Below, piece after piece: positions 10,557 through 22,526 of a DNA stretch of 64,000 nucleotides. Positions within the stretch are counted from its first letter, which is position 1, and every line of letters begins with the position of its first letter. The position numbers and the translations under genes were made by a program. The notes under the pieces were generated by a model that saw only the letters and a program-made list of their open reading frames with translations, made no database searches and was not told where the DNA came from. The stretch lies in NCBI RefSeq assembly GCF_008831285.2, contig NC_045148.1, forward strand, positions 15,664,802-15,728,801, read 5' to 3'. Origin of the DNA: Nymphaea colorata (Eukaryota > Streptophyta > Magnoliopsida > Nymphaeales > Nymphaeaceae).

Positions 10557-13500
10557 CTGAATATCTCACGGATGCAATAATCAAACACGTATATGTACGC
10601 ATCAAGCGGCCACAGTTCGTGTTTCAAGACAAATGTTTCCGGGTACGAATCATGGCATGTGGACTGCGTCCCATGTGTCCGGAGGCCATTATTGCCACCG
10701 GCCGATCACAGTCGGGAGGAACTGCCGGGAATGGTGAAAAAGTTTTCCAAGGATAACGTTTTCCGCACTGGACACTGAGTTTCGAGAGCTGTACTTCAAT
10801 AGTCCTTATTATGTCTCTTTGTACTTGAACAACCTGCATAATTGTCCAATACAAGTTGGAAGAATGCGCAGATAGTGTCTATATTACAAGTTTCTAAGTA
10901 CTTGCATCATGGCTCTTGACCCTATCCACAAATGACGATGACAAAGCACCACCTAACATAAATATCTAATTGAATGTCATGCAAATTATTATATTAAGCA
11001 ATATATTACGCTTCACGCGTGCAGTGACTTTATTGAAAGGTCAGGACTCTTTGGAAAGGTTTGTTTTTGAACAAAAAGTATTTTCAGCGTTAAACATACA
11101 TATAGCCCAGGTTCACGTAAAATCACCCATGCAGCTATTTCATGATTTATATGTATTCATATTTCGTTGAGTGATTTGATTTCTCGACATTTTCCTGAGC
11201 TCCAGATTGTATATCATTCTTTATAATTTAAAAAAACTAAAGACTATGTTAGTATCAATTTTCTGTGGTGAAGCCAGAAATTTTGGGTTGAGAAGACTAA
11301 TTCAAACAATTTCGGATTGACACCTATACATACAATTAAATGTACAAATTGTTGAAGGAATCGATATGTAAAAATAAAGAAATTTTGTGGGCGGATGTGT
11401 ACACTGCCAACATTGAAGAATTTAAAAAAGCAGCTTCGGATAAATAATCTTTCATTTAAATTTCTTCGTCTCCATGCATTTACATATTTTAATTGCTGAC
11501 GCTCTTCACTTCCTCTACACTCTATTTAAGCCGCGCGCTTTCCTGCCCACCAAGTGCCGATCTATTGTGATTTGCTTAATTTAGAGAGAGGAGGGATGCT
11601 AACATTTGAGATAATATAAAAATATTTGGTGAATCTGCTGTCTCCATGCACCAGTTCTCGAATTCTGGACTTCCAATTAACAGATTATTTGGTGCCACAA
11701 CAACTCCAGGGGACAACTGGAAATTGACGAAATCCTAAAGCACGATCCTGATCACTTGATAAGTTGCATGGAGATTAGGTTTTCAAGTTAATAGTCAAAC
11801 TTGGCAGGAAGAATCCAACTCATTCTCATTCCTAGTTATGGTTAAAATGCATTATGCTTTGAAATGAATGCAGAATCTGATATTGGTATATATGTAGATT
11901 AAAAGAAATTTGAATTTGAGACTGTTGAGCCACTGACAGCTTTGGACCCCTACCAAGGTTGATCTGAATCGGCCTTTTCTAATCCCTGCTGCAGCCATGA
12001 TCGAATAGATTTTTTAGATGAAGTTTTTCTTGACCTCCACATTTCGAAAGTTTGAACCACTTATAGTTTTAAGTTCATTATTTAAAACAGATCTCCCATT
12101 CTCCACTTGATTTGATTCGGTAGATTTTTTCTTAAAGTTTTTCAAAAAGATTCCATTCAGATGTACTGAACATAATCGTTTCGGACCAACAGAAGAACAG
12201 GGGAAAAGTACTCGTGATGACCATGATCCTTTGCCTTTCATCCCGTTCAAGGATCGACAGTGTCTATGACAGAAGCAGCTAAAGAATGTGCATCACGTCA
12301 GGGTTTGTCTTTTCGACTGGAGGGACTGAACTTTCTTCCTCGCATTCAGGTTCTCCATTGCCATCTCTTTCTTCGGGACTGTACATCTTTGTCTTCAATT
12401 TCCTGCTGACTCGAAAACATATAACAAGAAGCAGGAGGGGCAACAGTATCTTGCACCACGATCGATAAACTTAGTAAGCTGATGTTGTACGCTAAGGAGA
12501 GATCGAACAGCCATTATTGAATGGTGGTGGTGCAGATGGCTTTCGTTTTTCGGTGTCTGCACCTTATCTCCATCACCATCTCCGGACAATGGCCTGCACC
12601 ATTGCTGCTGTTCAGGACGCGACGTGGCCTGATAATGATCCGACTCACATGCGCAGAGGACAGTTCCTACCAACGTGTTTCCAAATATAGCAGCAAAGGA
12701 CTACAGTAACATTCAAAAATCTGCCTCTTTTGATCCTGTCAGCGGCAAACAGATCCAGTTCATTTGGTTGGTAGAACATTGTTTTTATCATTCGTAGCAC
12801 ATTTTAAAGTTGTTTCTTATTTTTAGTTAATTTTTCATTTACTTTCAATTTTTTTTTTTCAGCCGATTCATAACCGGTTTAGCTGGCTCACTGAATTGAC
12901 CATTTCATCGAATTGACATCGTCGTTGATTAATTTCGGTTTTTGATTTTTAAAGCACAGACAATAATGGAGGACTGAACGGTCGATTACATTATTATTCG
13001 GATCATGAATCCGTGGCCTTCAATTTCCTCGCTAAGCCACTTGAAACTGATTGCGTAAGAGCCCGAAATTGATTAATTATGAGTTCCTGCATGGCTGGTG
13101 TTAGAACAAAAAGAAAAAAAAGATCGACAGAAGAACGTTTGGTATATGGGCATGGCTCAAGAAAAAATAATAGACAGGTCCTTAACTTTCGAAGGAAATG
13201 ATGAAAGAGCAGCCTACTGATTAAAAAAATTAATTTTTTGATATAGAATGACGACAATACTCCTTTATAAAGAGCAACTCTTGTTTGGCCGATGAAAGAT
13301 ATTTTTTGTTGCTGAGAAAAGGATTTTTTTATTATTTTATATTAAAATTAACGTTTTCTGTCGGGATGCAATCATTTGAGAATTTTTCTTAAAAGTTTAG
13401 TGTTTATTAAGCAATAATTTATTGTTCCAACAAAAATCTGGAGTCCATCACAAGCCCGCCCTTTGTCCTGTCTTCCTTGCGATAAAAGGCATGGTTTATT

Positions 13501-14807
13501 CTCATTTTGCATGATGCTTATAACACTGAGAATAGAGACTGACTACTTGCCAACACCATTTCAATCCGTTATACCAATTGTAATGTTCCAAATGTTTAGT
13601 TTTGTATCGAAGATTATGAGGAATCTTCAAAGGTTTATAAATGGAATCATTGATAAGAAGATTGTCCTGATTCTTAACCTTTTTGAGGTTGGAGTTGAAA
13701 CTGCTATGAGGCGAGTTGGAATCCGTCAGACCAAGGGCCTGAGCTCAGGAGTGGGTCGGGTTGTTATACCAATCCTCTAAAAAACAAACAATAATTTATT
13801 ATATGCGACCTTGATTGCTAGGAAGTTAATTGAAAATCAAGCCAAGGTCGTCCAATATTCAATATGCAGTTAAGTATTGCTCCTAAACCTTTTCCTTGTC
13901 TAATATTCAATATTCAATATGAGGTAGGACTTGTTTAACACTTATCTATTAGAAAAAGCAAAGCTAAAATCAATACATAATTGTATTATTCACAATGACC
14001 AGGAAGTTATCATAAACTCTTGTTAATTAGTCCTGTTCTTCCATTGTAAGCTTAAAAAAGCACTAGAGTGGAGCAGTGGGGATGCATGGTTGCCTTCGTG
14101 ACGTCCGACGCTCACCTAACCATTTAAAGGGCCATGCATATACGCTAGGTGCTCCATTATTGAAGTGCTTCCGGGCACCAGGGTCTGCGCCTAAACCATA
14201 GAATATCGATCACTTTATGTAGGCTCTTTCTTTTCTTTGATAGTGAGTGGGAGGATATAAATTTAAGTATCATGGATTGCTTAAATCTTGGGGAATGGCC
14301 ACCATTAGATTATGATCCTAAAAGGGGAGCATTTTCTTCAATGAAGAGGACATGAGAAGACAAAAGTGAAGACGCAAGTCTGCTATTTAAATAGAAAACC
14401 TTGAGTCAAGTACCATCTTTTTCACTTTTCTAAAGCGCCTTAGCAGTAGCTTGTTTTGGCATTAAACAATGCAGGAATCGTTCATGAGTTCTTGTGGAAA
14501 AAAACAAAAAATGTTTGGCAACTTCAAAGCTGAACAGTTTAATTAGGTGATGAACACTGATTATGAAATGTTTCTTTTTATGTGTATTTTCACTCTTGCC
14601 TTATGAGCTTTTTGACATGTTCTTCCCTAGTTGCAAGTAGTAATGAAATGATCCTTACTTGATCTTTTCTTACTCATTTTAAACTGATTGGCCAACTTTT
14701 CAGAAGGAAGATGATTAAAAAGAGAGAAATGCACGAGTCGCTTGAATGGAAGTGTATTCAAGACATTTTCTAATAGCAAAGACTCGTCTACCTGTTGATA
14801 ACATAAC

Positions 14808-14984
14808 TAGGGGCGAAGCCAAGGTAGGGCTCACATGGGCTCTGGCCCCATCTCAAAATTTTTTTTTAAAAAAATTATATGTAAATTTTAAAAAATTTCA
14901 CTTGTTTTATATAAAAATTTTGAAAAATGATATTTTGACCCTACTCAAAATTTAGAGACTTTAATTCGGTTTGCCTCGCCCCTG
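14808..14984. mobile_element. hAT-like non-autonomous element (177 bp)
   Basis: Ends TAGGGGCGAAGCCAAGG and, read inward from the right, CAGGGGCGAGGCAAACC, are imperfect terminal inverted repeats. An exact 8-bp target-site duplication AACATAAC flanks it (14800-14807 and 14985-14992). An 8-bp duplication and YAGGGG termini are hallmarks of the hAT superfamily. The interior is AT-rich with no coding capacity. Confidence 0.85.
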
Positions 14985-15549
14985 AACATAACTATCTTGA
15001 GTTTCTCTATACATCTGACATTTTTAAAGTAATAGAAGGAAGAATTCATCTTGAATTTGGAAATTTCAGGGGTGGATTTGTGATCCACACAACTAGGCGG
15101 GCACTGATTTCTAAATTATGTATAGAACATTACATACCAAGTTTGGAGAAAGTTCATTATTTAAATGAACCGATGTACTATAAGAGACAAATACCTGCTA
15201 CTTGCAATAATTGGGGTTAATAAATTTGAGGGTAAAGTGCTTCTCATCAATAACTCAACAATTAAAAAGGAGATTATTTAGATAGTGAACAGATGAGATC
15301 AATCAAAAGTAAAACCAAAAGATAATCTAAACATTGTATTTTATTAAATTAAGCAACTTGCAAAGTCACTTCCCACAATGCATAAATTTAAAAACACTAG
15401 TTGAGACCCATCAATGTCATGATACTGGAGTCCACGATCTGATAAAGCGGTTTTCTGCTTTGAAATTATTTCCTTTAAAAAATGATAACTTCTTTATCCT
15501 ATCACTACTAGTTTCCAAGGAAAGAAAACACATGTTCAAGAGCCAATTA

Positions 15550-15778
15550 GATTATGAAAAGACAATGATTTAAAAGAATGGCTAAGGACCAACTAGATTA
15601 ATGGAATTGGGGTTTTATGTTTCTTAGATTATGAGAAGACATGGATTTAAAAGAATGACTAAGGACCAACTAGATTAATGGAATTGGGGTTTTATATTTC
15701 TTAGATTATGAGAAGACATGGATTTAAAAGAATGACTAAGACCAACTAGATTAATGGAATTGGGGTTTTATATTTCTA
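15550..15778. repeat. Tandem triplication, 77-bp period
   Basis: Units starting GATTATGA at 15550, 15627 and 15704 share most of their length (GATTTAAAAGAATG, CAACTAGATTAATGGAATTG, GGGGTTTTAT). The second and third copies are closest to each other, which suggests stepwise expansion. Confidence 0.9.
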
Positions 15779-16543
15779 AATAGATTTGATGTGAATCTTT
15801 CTTTGGGTGTGAAACATTCCAAAGCATATCCTTGGAAAAGAAAAAAGAGGATGCCAAACTGCATATGGTATGCTTCTTTTGTAGATTAGAAAAAAGAACA
15901 ACAACCTAACAAGCCCAAAGGCATCACAAAATGCAATTTGGGGACAGGCCATGGACCTGTATGACATGATACAAGTTCAAAGAAGAGGGACAAAACCCTT
16001 GAAATTACCAGGGCATTGCCAAATATACAAGCCTAAATATATACATCTCTTAATATGATCCGTTTTTAGTGCTAACCCCTTGTACAAGCTGAACTAGCCT
16101 AGACCTTGGGGTTCCGTGTTTGGCGCAGGATATTTCCTGTAGTACGGGAAATAAAATTCAAATTTTTAAAAATTTTTCTTGCCGTTCAAACTTGGGATGA
16201 AAAAAGTAACCGTTGAGTTGGTTTTTAGAAATTTCTTTCGAGAAATTTTTTTTCCACTCCAAAGGGTGGAAAAAAGTTTTCAGGATGAAAAAAAGTAATT
16301 GTCGGGCTCCCAAGGCATTTCTTAATCTAATGATTCTCTTTTTCCATTTTCATTCATGTCAAACTGAGAAATTTATTTCCTGTAACATAAACCCAAGTCC
16401 AGCAAACGCAAAGGGCTTTTGAAAATCTGGATTTTGTTTCCATTTCTTCAATTCCTCAAATAAGTTTTTGAAAACTTCTTTTCAACTCCAATGCACATCA
16501 AATAGCCCCTCGGGGCAAAAAGAAGAGGGTAGGGGGTTGGGCT

Positions 16544-16870
16544 CGGTGGTGGAGCTACATTATTGCTTGTGTGGGCAATTGCCCACACCAGCCCACAAAA
16601 ATTAGATTATTTACATGTAGAAACTTCAATAATTTTTCTTTTTTTACGTACGAGTTCTTTTTAAAATTTAAAATTTAAACTTGGAGTGCCCCTCAGCCAG
16701 AAATTTTTGGTTTGCCAGTCAGTGCCTACACCAGCTCACAAAAATTACATTAATTACATGCGAAAACTTCGTTAATTTAATTTTAGTTTTTTTTTAATAT
16801 ATATGAGTGCTCCTTAAAATTTTAAATTTAAACTTGGTGTGCCCCTCAGAAATTTCTGGTTATGCCACTG
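16544..16870. mobile_element. hAT-like non-autonomous element (327 bp) with internal duplication
   Basis: The left end CGGTGGTGGAGC and the inverted right end CAGTGGCATAACC are degenerate terminal repeats. Flanks GTTGGGCT (16536-16543) and GTTGGTCT (16871-16878) match at 7 of 8 bases, as for an old hAT target-site duplication. Inside, a segment with CACACCAGCCCACAAAAATTA and AATTTAAACTTGG recurs about 160 bp later, so the body is a diverged internal duplication. A related decayed copy lies near 45.8 kb. Confidence 0.7.
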
Positions 16871-16942
16871 GTTGGTCTCCTCGTCCGACTTCATTCAGAA
16901 TGTTACTTCCTCTAGCCATAGTCAGGTGCATATAATTATGAT

Positions 16943-17194
16943 CTATGTCACCAGGGTGCGGCAACCCTGGTGATGCACCCGCGTCGACGCGACGCGGGTG
17001 CTGGTGCGACCCACATTCGCACCCAACCCGCACCCTATTGATTTCGGTTTTTTTTTAGCAAATTTGATATTATTAATACATTATATTAATAAATTAATAA
17101 TAATAATAAATACCCTCGCCGCACCATAATTTTTTGAGATGTATCGCATCGGCACCGGCACCCGTACCCACACCCCGGGTTCTGGTGACATAGG
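16943..17194. mobile_element. Small TIR element, GC-rich termini (252 bp)
   Basis: The left end CTATGTCACCAGGG and the inverted right end CCTATGTCACCAGAAC share a TATGTCACCAG core. TTATGAT flanks both sides (16936-16942 and 17195-17201). Just inside the ends are GC-rich runs built from GCACCC and CGCGTCGACGCG units, in contrast to the AT-rich host DNA. The superfamily is not certain: the repeated flank is 7 bp. Confidence 0.65.
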
Positions 17195-17840
17195 TTATGA
17201 TTCAGTTGTGCGTTAAACTCATGTGTATGTACCGCCCAAGTCCGTCACTGGCCGCATCTACGTGATGCCGATGCCAAAGATCATGTCATCAGAAACTAAC
17301 CTGATTTGATATCAAAACGCACGTCCTTTAAACTCATTTTGAAGCCAGTTAATCTTGGGTTCATAACGTAGTTTTAACATCACATGTAAAAATGGGCCAT
17401 ACGTAATCTGATTCAGATCCAAACATGATTGTTTAAAACTGAATTTGGATCTGACCAACAAGACAAGATCTGAAATTTACAATATGTAATCGGGAGATAT
17501 ATTTGTGGAGTACTCCTAGTCCTAGCTAGTAGGATATGGGACGTAAGATTCGAATTCACCTGTTTAAAGGCATTACTAAACCCAATTAATAATGAAATCT
17601 AATATTCTTTCTCGACCCGACTAAACGCATCTAAAATTGGTTTACTAGTGGCTGCACCTGTTCCATTTACACTCCAACTACATTGTTCTTAAGGCTCAGT
17701 TGATCAACAGTGCCTAGATTTCGGTGTCCTAACCAACTCGAATTGGGCAAGATCCAAGGATGTCCTGATCCATAAGCTATTACAATGGAAGCTAATTGAT
17801 CAGATTGAACCAGCCAACTTTAGGCACCACCTATCCAAAC

Positions 17841-18038
<198 letters not shown>

Positions 18039-18041
<3 letters not shown>

Positions 18042-19295
18042 AAGCCAGTCTCGCTTTACTACTTTAGTTAGGATACTTAAGATTCAAATATTTCAGTATG
18101 AATCACCTATGGCATGCTTGATCGATCCGAGACTGCTTTAAAAGTTGTGGCATATAAGATCCTCAGTTTAAACAATCAGGGGACCTCATACATGGATGTT
18201 AAACCCATGCTATATACAAAAAAAACCATAGCTTTAAGGTTCGATTGATTGGGGTCCAACCTTGAATCCATGAATTCGAGATCCTCAGTGGTATGATAAA
18301 CCTACTTAAGGTTGTGTTTGTTTTACCACAGATTTGACATGGTGATATGAGATCCTAGGATCTCATATCCATGGATTTAAAATCAGACTACCCCCCATCC
18401 AACTTTATATCCATGGTTTTTAACATGTAGCATAGATTTAAAATCCATGCTATCGAGGTCTTCAGTTTAAACTGACGCGATACCGACGGGTAGAGCCAAA
18501 GGGAAGTTATGTTTTCATCCCTTAGATCGTTCAAAAACATTTATTTTTTGTTTTTTCCTTAGATAGTTATGATGGGATCTTAGCTTTTTTTTATGCCAAT
18601 ATTTTAGAGAGAAAAGAAATATGATTTTTATTTGAATACAGTCTGTCAACCAATCTTTTGGAAATTATGTTTTTGATAATTGAATACTATTATGTGTGTA
18701 TTTGACAGACATTGCCTACTTAGGGAATTGAAATAATAGCATATGACCAATATTTTTAACTATTATCAATGAAGGTAATATGATGTATTTTCGAAGAATC
18801 TAGTGGGTTACTAATATGTAACTCCTTATTGCTTGAGTAAATATAATATTATCCCAAGCTTCTGTTATTACTATGAAGTCTTTTATCCTTTTTTTCTTTT
18901 ATGCTCCGCTTTTTCTTTTTAGTGTTCTTCCTCCATTTTCTCTTTTTCTTTTGCCCGTTCACCCACATAATCAGATGTTTTTATTTTTGGGTTTTTTTTC
19001 TCCATCCAATTCCTAAAAATGAGGTTCATCATCATTTAGATATCAAAAGAAAACAAAAGTGTTTTGTCTATTCTGTCAAAAAAAAAGTGGGGAGTGTACA
19101 TAATATTATCAGCAATATTATCAGTATGATTGATATACGATACATCATTGGTGTTAATGGTATTAGTATCCTTATCGGGATCAGTGTTAGTATAAATTAT
19201 TACACGTTCGGCTTTTCTTGAACGAATCTCATGATCATCCTCTAGATTATTGAGCATATCCCAAAACATACCATTTTATGCAGCCTTAGACGTAA
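18039..19295. other. Intergenic, AT-rich, no gene seen
   Basis: No recognisable coding or repeat structure. The frame at 18901-19221 is T-rich low-complexity sequence in its first half and matches nothing I know. Confidence 0.5.
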
Positions 19296-19442
19296 AAGGT
19301 TGTTTGACACCGATAACAAATTGTGATTGTTTAGTGAAATTAGGACAAAGGTGCATGAAATATAGTGTTTCATGAATCTACTCAAAAATTTGAGGCAGAA
19401 TCACAAGACAATAACAATATGTTATGGATGCCAAACAACCTT
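19296..19442. mobile_element. Tourist/Harbinger-like MITE (147 bp)
   Basis: The left end AAGGTTGTTTGACACCGATA and inverted right end AAGGTTGTTTGGCATCCATA pair at 16 of the first 20 bases, with further similarity inward. TAA flanks both sides (19293-19295 and 19443-19445), the 3-bp TWA target duplication expected of PIF/Harbinger elements. There is no coding capacity. Confidence 0.8.
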
Positions 19443-19445
19443 TAA

Positions 19446-20962
19446 AAACAACCAAAGTAAGAAACACATTTACCTTGTACAATCATAATCTAATATTAAT
19501 ATGGTACTTCATATGAAAATCCGGACGCAGGCCATTTAGATATGGGGTTAATGGGTCTACCATTTAAAAATCTATTTAAATGCCCAACCTATTGCTACTT
19601 GAATATATGTTGCATGGTAAGAATTAAATTATATAATGCTAGTTTGGTAAATGCTAAATCTGGTCCCATTCTAAGTCATTTACATCGGAAAATAAGAGAC
19701 ATCAGAGATCGAACTAAGTACCCAATGAATATCTGTATTTAATTTTAATATTATCTTATTGAAATATATATAAATATATTTTAATAATGTTTTTGTTTTC
19801 GAGTGAAATTCGAACCGTGGTTACGGACACCCAACTTCTTACCTTTGGGACGGTCCACTGTTCTAGTATTCTAGGACAGACCATCCTATCAAACGCGTCG
19901 ATCTTAAGACGACAGCGTGTTATTGAGAATCAAACCCATAAAAAGGAAAATTATGATCACGAAGCAAACGTGGCGTCCGGTAGCCATTATGGCTGGATCT
20001 TCGAAGTCAATAGGAGTGGCGAGATCTGTCATTTATAATGAGTGAAACTGAAGCGTTGAGCTCTCCTTTTTTCTTGGAGCGGCAAGTTTTATTCTTCAAT
20101 AGAGAACGAAAAAGGAGGATGCCTCAGCCTCAAGTCTTTTTTTCTGAGCTTGCCACGATAGCATGTGTGCCATTGACTTTATAGGTGTTTTATAATTACG
20201 TAATGGGCTTGTCGTTGAAGTCCACCGCCTGAAGGTGTCAATAGCCATTCCGCGCGACCGGGAAAAAGACGCCTCGTTGCTAAAAGGAAAACTGAAACTC
20301 TCAGATCTCTCCCTCTCTCTCTCTTGTTTCGCGGGAAGGGAGAAGTCGGAGCTGCATCTGTGACTTGATGTATGTCTTTCTCTCTATGACTCCGATTCGT
20401 GCTTATCTTTATGTAATTATGATTCTGGTTGTGCGAAACTTTGAAGTTGGAGCAAATCTGGAATGTTGGGCGTCGATTTGATTTCTTGTATTGGTCGCTT
20501 TTTGTTGTTGAACACATTGAGGACTACGAATTTCTTGTTTCTTTTGTGTGGTTGCTCCATGTGTATGGATCTTCATGGTCTGCACTGGATTTTTTGGACT
20601 ACTCGCAAGCTCCATTTCTGGATTTGGGTCATGGAGAAGTTGATGCATTCCTTTGATTTGTTTTACACCTTTCTATTTTTCGGCTTTGTGGAAGTGGAGT
20701 AGTAGGTAACCCCAACTGTTGTGCATTAGTCTATTTGGTTGCGTGACTGTAGAGCGATGGTATTCAGAATTTGCGGCATTGCAGCGACGGCAACAATTAG
20801 GTCGTTTTTGGTATAGCTTTGTGGTCTGTGATTGAATTGTACTTGTAGATGGTATTTTTTACAAGGTTGATTTGGTAATGCATGCTAATTGGTCCTTCTT
20901 TGGGTGACTTTCTATTCTGAAATGGATGCGATAGCACTCATCATGATTCGTGCTCACTAATG
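19446..20962. other. Upstream region; candidate leader of the EXS gene near 20.29-20.37 kb
   Basis: No coding exon is recognised. A CT-rich stretch (20299-20323) followed by a GC-richer segment (20325-20370) and then T-rich sequence resembles a plant transcription start, leader and first intron. The only downstream + strand gene is the EXS gene, whose coding ATG is at 23726 and is preceded by a possible 3' splice site (TTGACAG at 23680-23686). A 5'-UTR intron spanning the plastid insertion is therefore plausible but unproven. Confidence 0.3.
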
Positions 20963-20995
20963 GGTCCTGCGGAAAAATAGCTCGGCGCCAGGATG
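20963..20995 (+). pseudogene. rrn5: Plastid 5S rRNA 3'-end fragment
   Basis: The last 33 bases of plastid 5S rRNA are recognisable (GGTCCTGCGGAAAAATAGCT through CCAGGATG) with at least one substitution (CTCGGCG for the usual CTCGACG). The upstream part of the gene is missing, so this is the left junction of the insertion. The plastid rrn5-trnR spacer follows in the expected order. Confidence 0.85.
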
Positions 20996-21225
20996 ATAAA
21001 AAGCTTAACACCTCTTTTTCTTATTAAATGAAAAGGTCGTCTTATTCAAAACTCTAATTATGACATCCCCTCTCTCCCACTTCACACCTCGGAACAACAC
21101 ACTGTTCTTATAGAGTAGAGAGAAACGCGCTTCCACATCTTCTTAATCTGAAATAAAATGGCTGAGGAGAGGAAAGGTTCCTTTTGGAGGTTTCTCCCGG
21201 GAACGGATCCAGTGGAGACGGGGTG

Positions 21226-21299
21226 GGGCCTGTAGCTCAGAGGATTAGAGCACGTGGTTACGAACCACAGTGTCGAGGGTTCGAATCCCTCCTCACCCA
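21226..21299 (+). pseudogene. trnR-ACG: Plastid-derived trnR-ACG
   Basis: A 74-bp cloverleaf: D arm with GCTC/GAGC, anticodon loop TTACGAA with anticodon ACG, variable region, and T arm GAGGG-TTCGAAT-CCCTC. It matches plastid trnR-ACG, which lies next to rrn5 in plastids, as here. The closing pair of the anticodon stem is broken (C-A), the loop has T for the usual C, and the acceptor stem is weakened. Nuclear expression is unlikely because the context is plastid. Confidence 0.85.
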
Positions 21300-21467
21300 C
21301 AACCGGCCTCAAAGGGGAAGGCCCCTTCCTTTCCTTTATTACCTCTGCGGGTAGGAAAATCATGATCGGGATAGCGGACGCAAAGCTATGGAACTCGGGT
21401 GTAGGTCTTTTGTCGAATTTCTTTTCCCCCTCGCCTCTTGCATTGAAAGAACTCAAATAAAAGAAAG

Positions 21468-21836
21468 ATGATTCAACCTCAGACCTTTTTGAATGTAGCG
21501 GACAACAGCGGAGCTCGAAAATTGATGTGTATTCGAATCATAGGAGCTAGTAATTACCGATATGCTCATATCGATGACGTTATTGTTGCTGTAATCAAAG
21601 AAGCAGTGCCAAATATGCCCCTGGAAAGATCAGAAGTAATCAGAGCTGTAATTGTACGTACATGTAAAGAACTCAAGCGCGACAACGGTATGATAATCCG
21701 GTATGATGACAATGCAGCAGTTGTCATTGATCAAGAAGGAAATCCAAAAGGCACCCGAGTTTTTGGTTCGATTGCTCGTGAATTGAGACAGTTAAATTTC
21801 ACTAAGATAGTCTCATTAGCTCCCGAAGTATTATAA
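21468..21836 (+). pseudogene. rpl14: Full-length open copy of plastid rpl14 (ribosomal protein uL14)
   Basis: A complete 122-codon frame from ATG to TAA ([19 protein letters not shown] to IVSLAPEVL). It encodes the bacterial/plastid uL14 fold with the conserved VADNSGA, the CKELKRDNG and [17 protein letters not shown] segments and the C-terminal ARELR...IVSLAPEVL. It looks full length with no frameshift or stop. Several residues differ from typical plastid copies (for example K where E is usual in SGAREL, and Y and D in the [11 protein letters not shown] region). No transit peptide precedes it, and it is embedded in plastid fragments, so I treat it as a non-functional nuclear copy. In plastids rpl14 lies between rpl16 and rps8, which are absent here. 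Confidence 0.85.
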
Positions 21837-21884
21837 ATAATGAACGCTAGTAGACGAGACAATGGGTAGTAGGGTCTTTGAAAT

Positions 21885-22110
21885 GGATCAATTAGTAGTC
21901 GAATGTTGATTAATACGTAATCAATCGAACACCACTTGAAAACGGTTCTTCTGTTCAGAAACGAAATGCTCCAAATGCTCCTGGAAATTCTTGCTCCCAT
22001 TGGACCATTTGTATCTATATGCATTAGGATCCCGATTCATGGATCTCTCGGTTCGAGAAATAAGAGGATCGAACCATTTCTTCTGACTTTCCATATTAGT
22101 AACCCACTCG
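21885..22110 (-). pseudogene. ycf2: ycf2 internal fragment
   Basis: On the - strand, [20 protein letters not shown] and [20 protein letters not shown] followed by [13 protein letters not shown] match an internal segment of the plastid Ycf2 protein. After VVFD similarity continues at the DNA level through an indel, then ends near 21885. It lies downstream, in ycf2 sense, of the N-terminal piece but misses several hundred intervening codons. Confidence 0.85.
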
Positions 22111-22179
22111 ATTCTTCGAAAATACATCGTATTACCTTCATTGATAATAGTTAAAAATATTTGTGTCGCTTAAGTTATA

Positions 22180-22470
22180 GAGGTTTTCCCTTTTGGAAGA
22201 TACAGGAGCGAAACAATCAACCTATTGATATTGGGAGACCAAAAAGATTCTTCCAATGTATCATTTCTGGGTCCAATGGAATTCATAGGTATAGGAAGAA
22301 GCCCCATCAAATAGAGATTTTTTCTTTCGACCATATTTCGATTGTTAATACGATATATAAGGACCGCTACTACAAGCAGTACTACACCTTTGATCGTGAA
22401 AGTGAAATATCGATTGCTTGTTGAACCCTGTGAATCACGTGAAAGCAGGACACTCCAAGTTTGGGGGCCA
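22180..22470 (-). pseudogene. ycf2: ycf2 N-terminal-region fragment
   Basis: On the - strand, [51 protein letters not shown] and RNDTLEES match the region after the first 60 or so residues of plastid Ycf2. A two-residue insertion (FT before IKG) and substitutions mark decay. It is separated from trnI-CAU by a shortened spacer: the ycf2 start codon and first codons are deleted. Confidence 0.9.
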
Positions 22471-22526
22471 AGGAGTTTCATCCGTTGATACGGAGCCAAT
22501 TCTATTATTGAACGTTCCAATTCGCG

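Larger units (their letters stand above)
9058..14799. other. Gene-poor interval, left part
   Basis: No open frame in this interval resembles a known protein; all are about 105 codons or shorter. Apart from the microsatellites and 55-bp repeat listed separately, I see AT-rich unique sequence, including a few short AATATTCAATAT iterations near 13.85-13.92 kb. Confidence 0.55.

Noticed and set aside
16943-17194. CRISPR-like or regulatory repeat
   Set aside because: The GC-rich repeats are sub-terminal parts of a transposon-like element with inverted ends and a flanking duplication.
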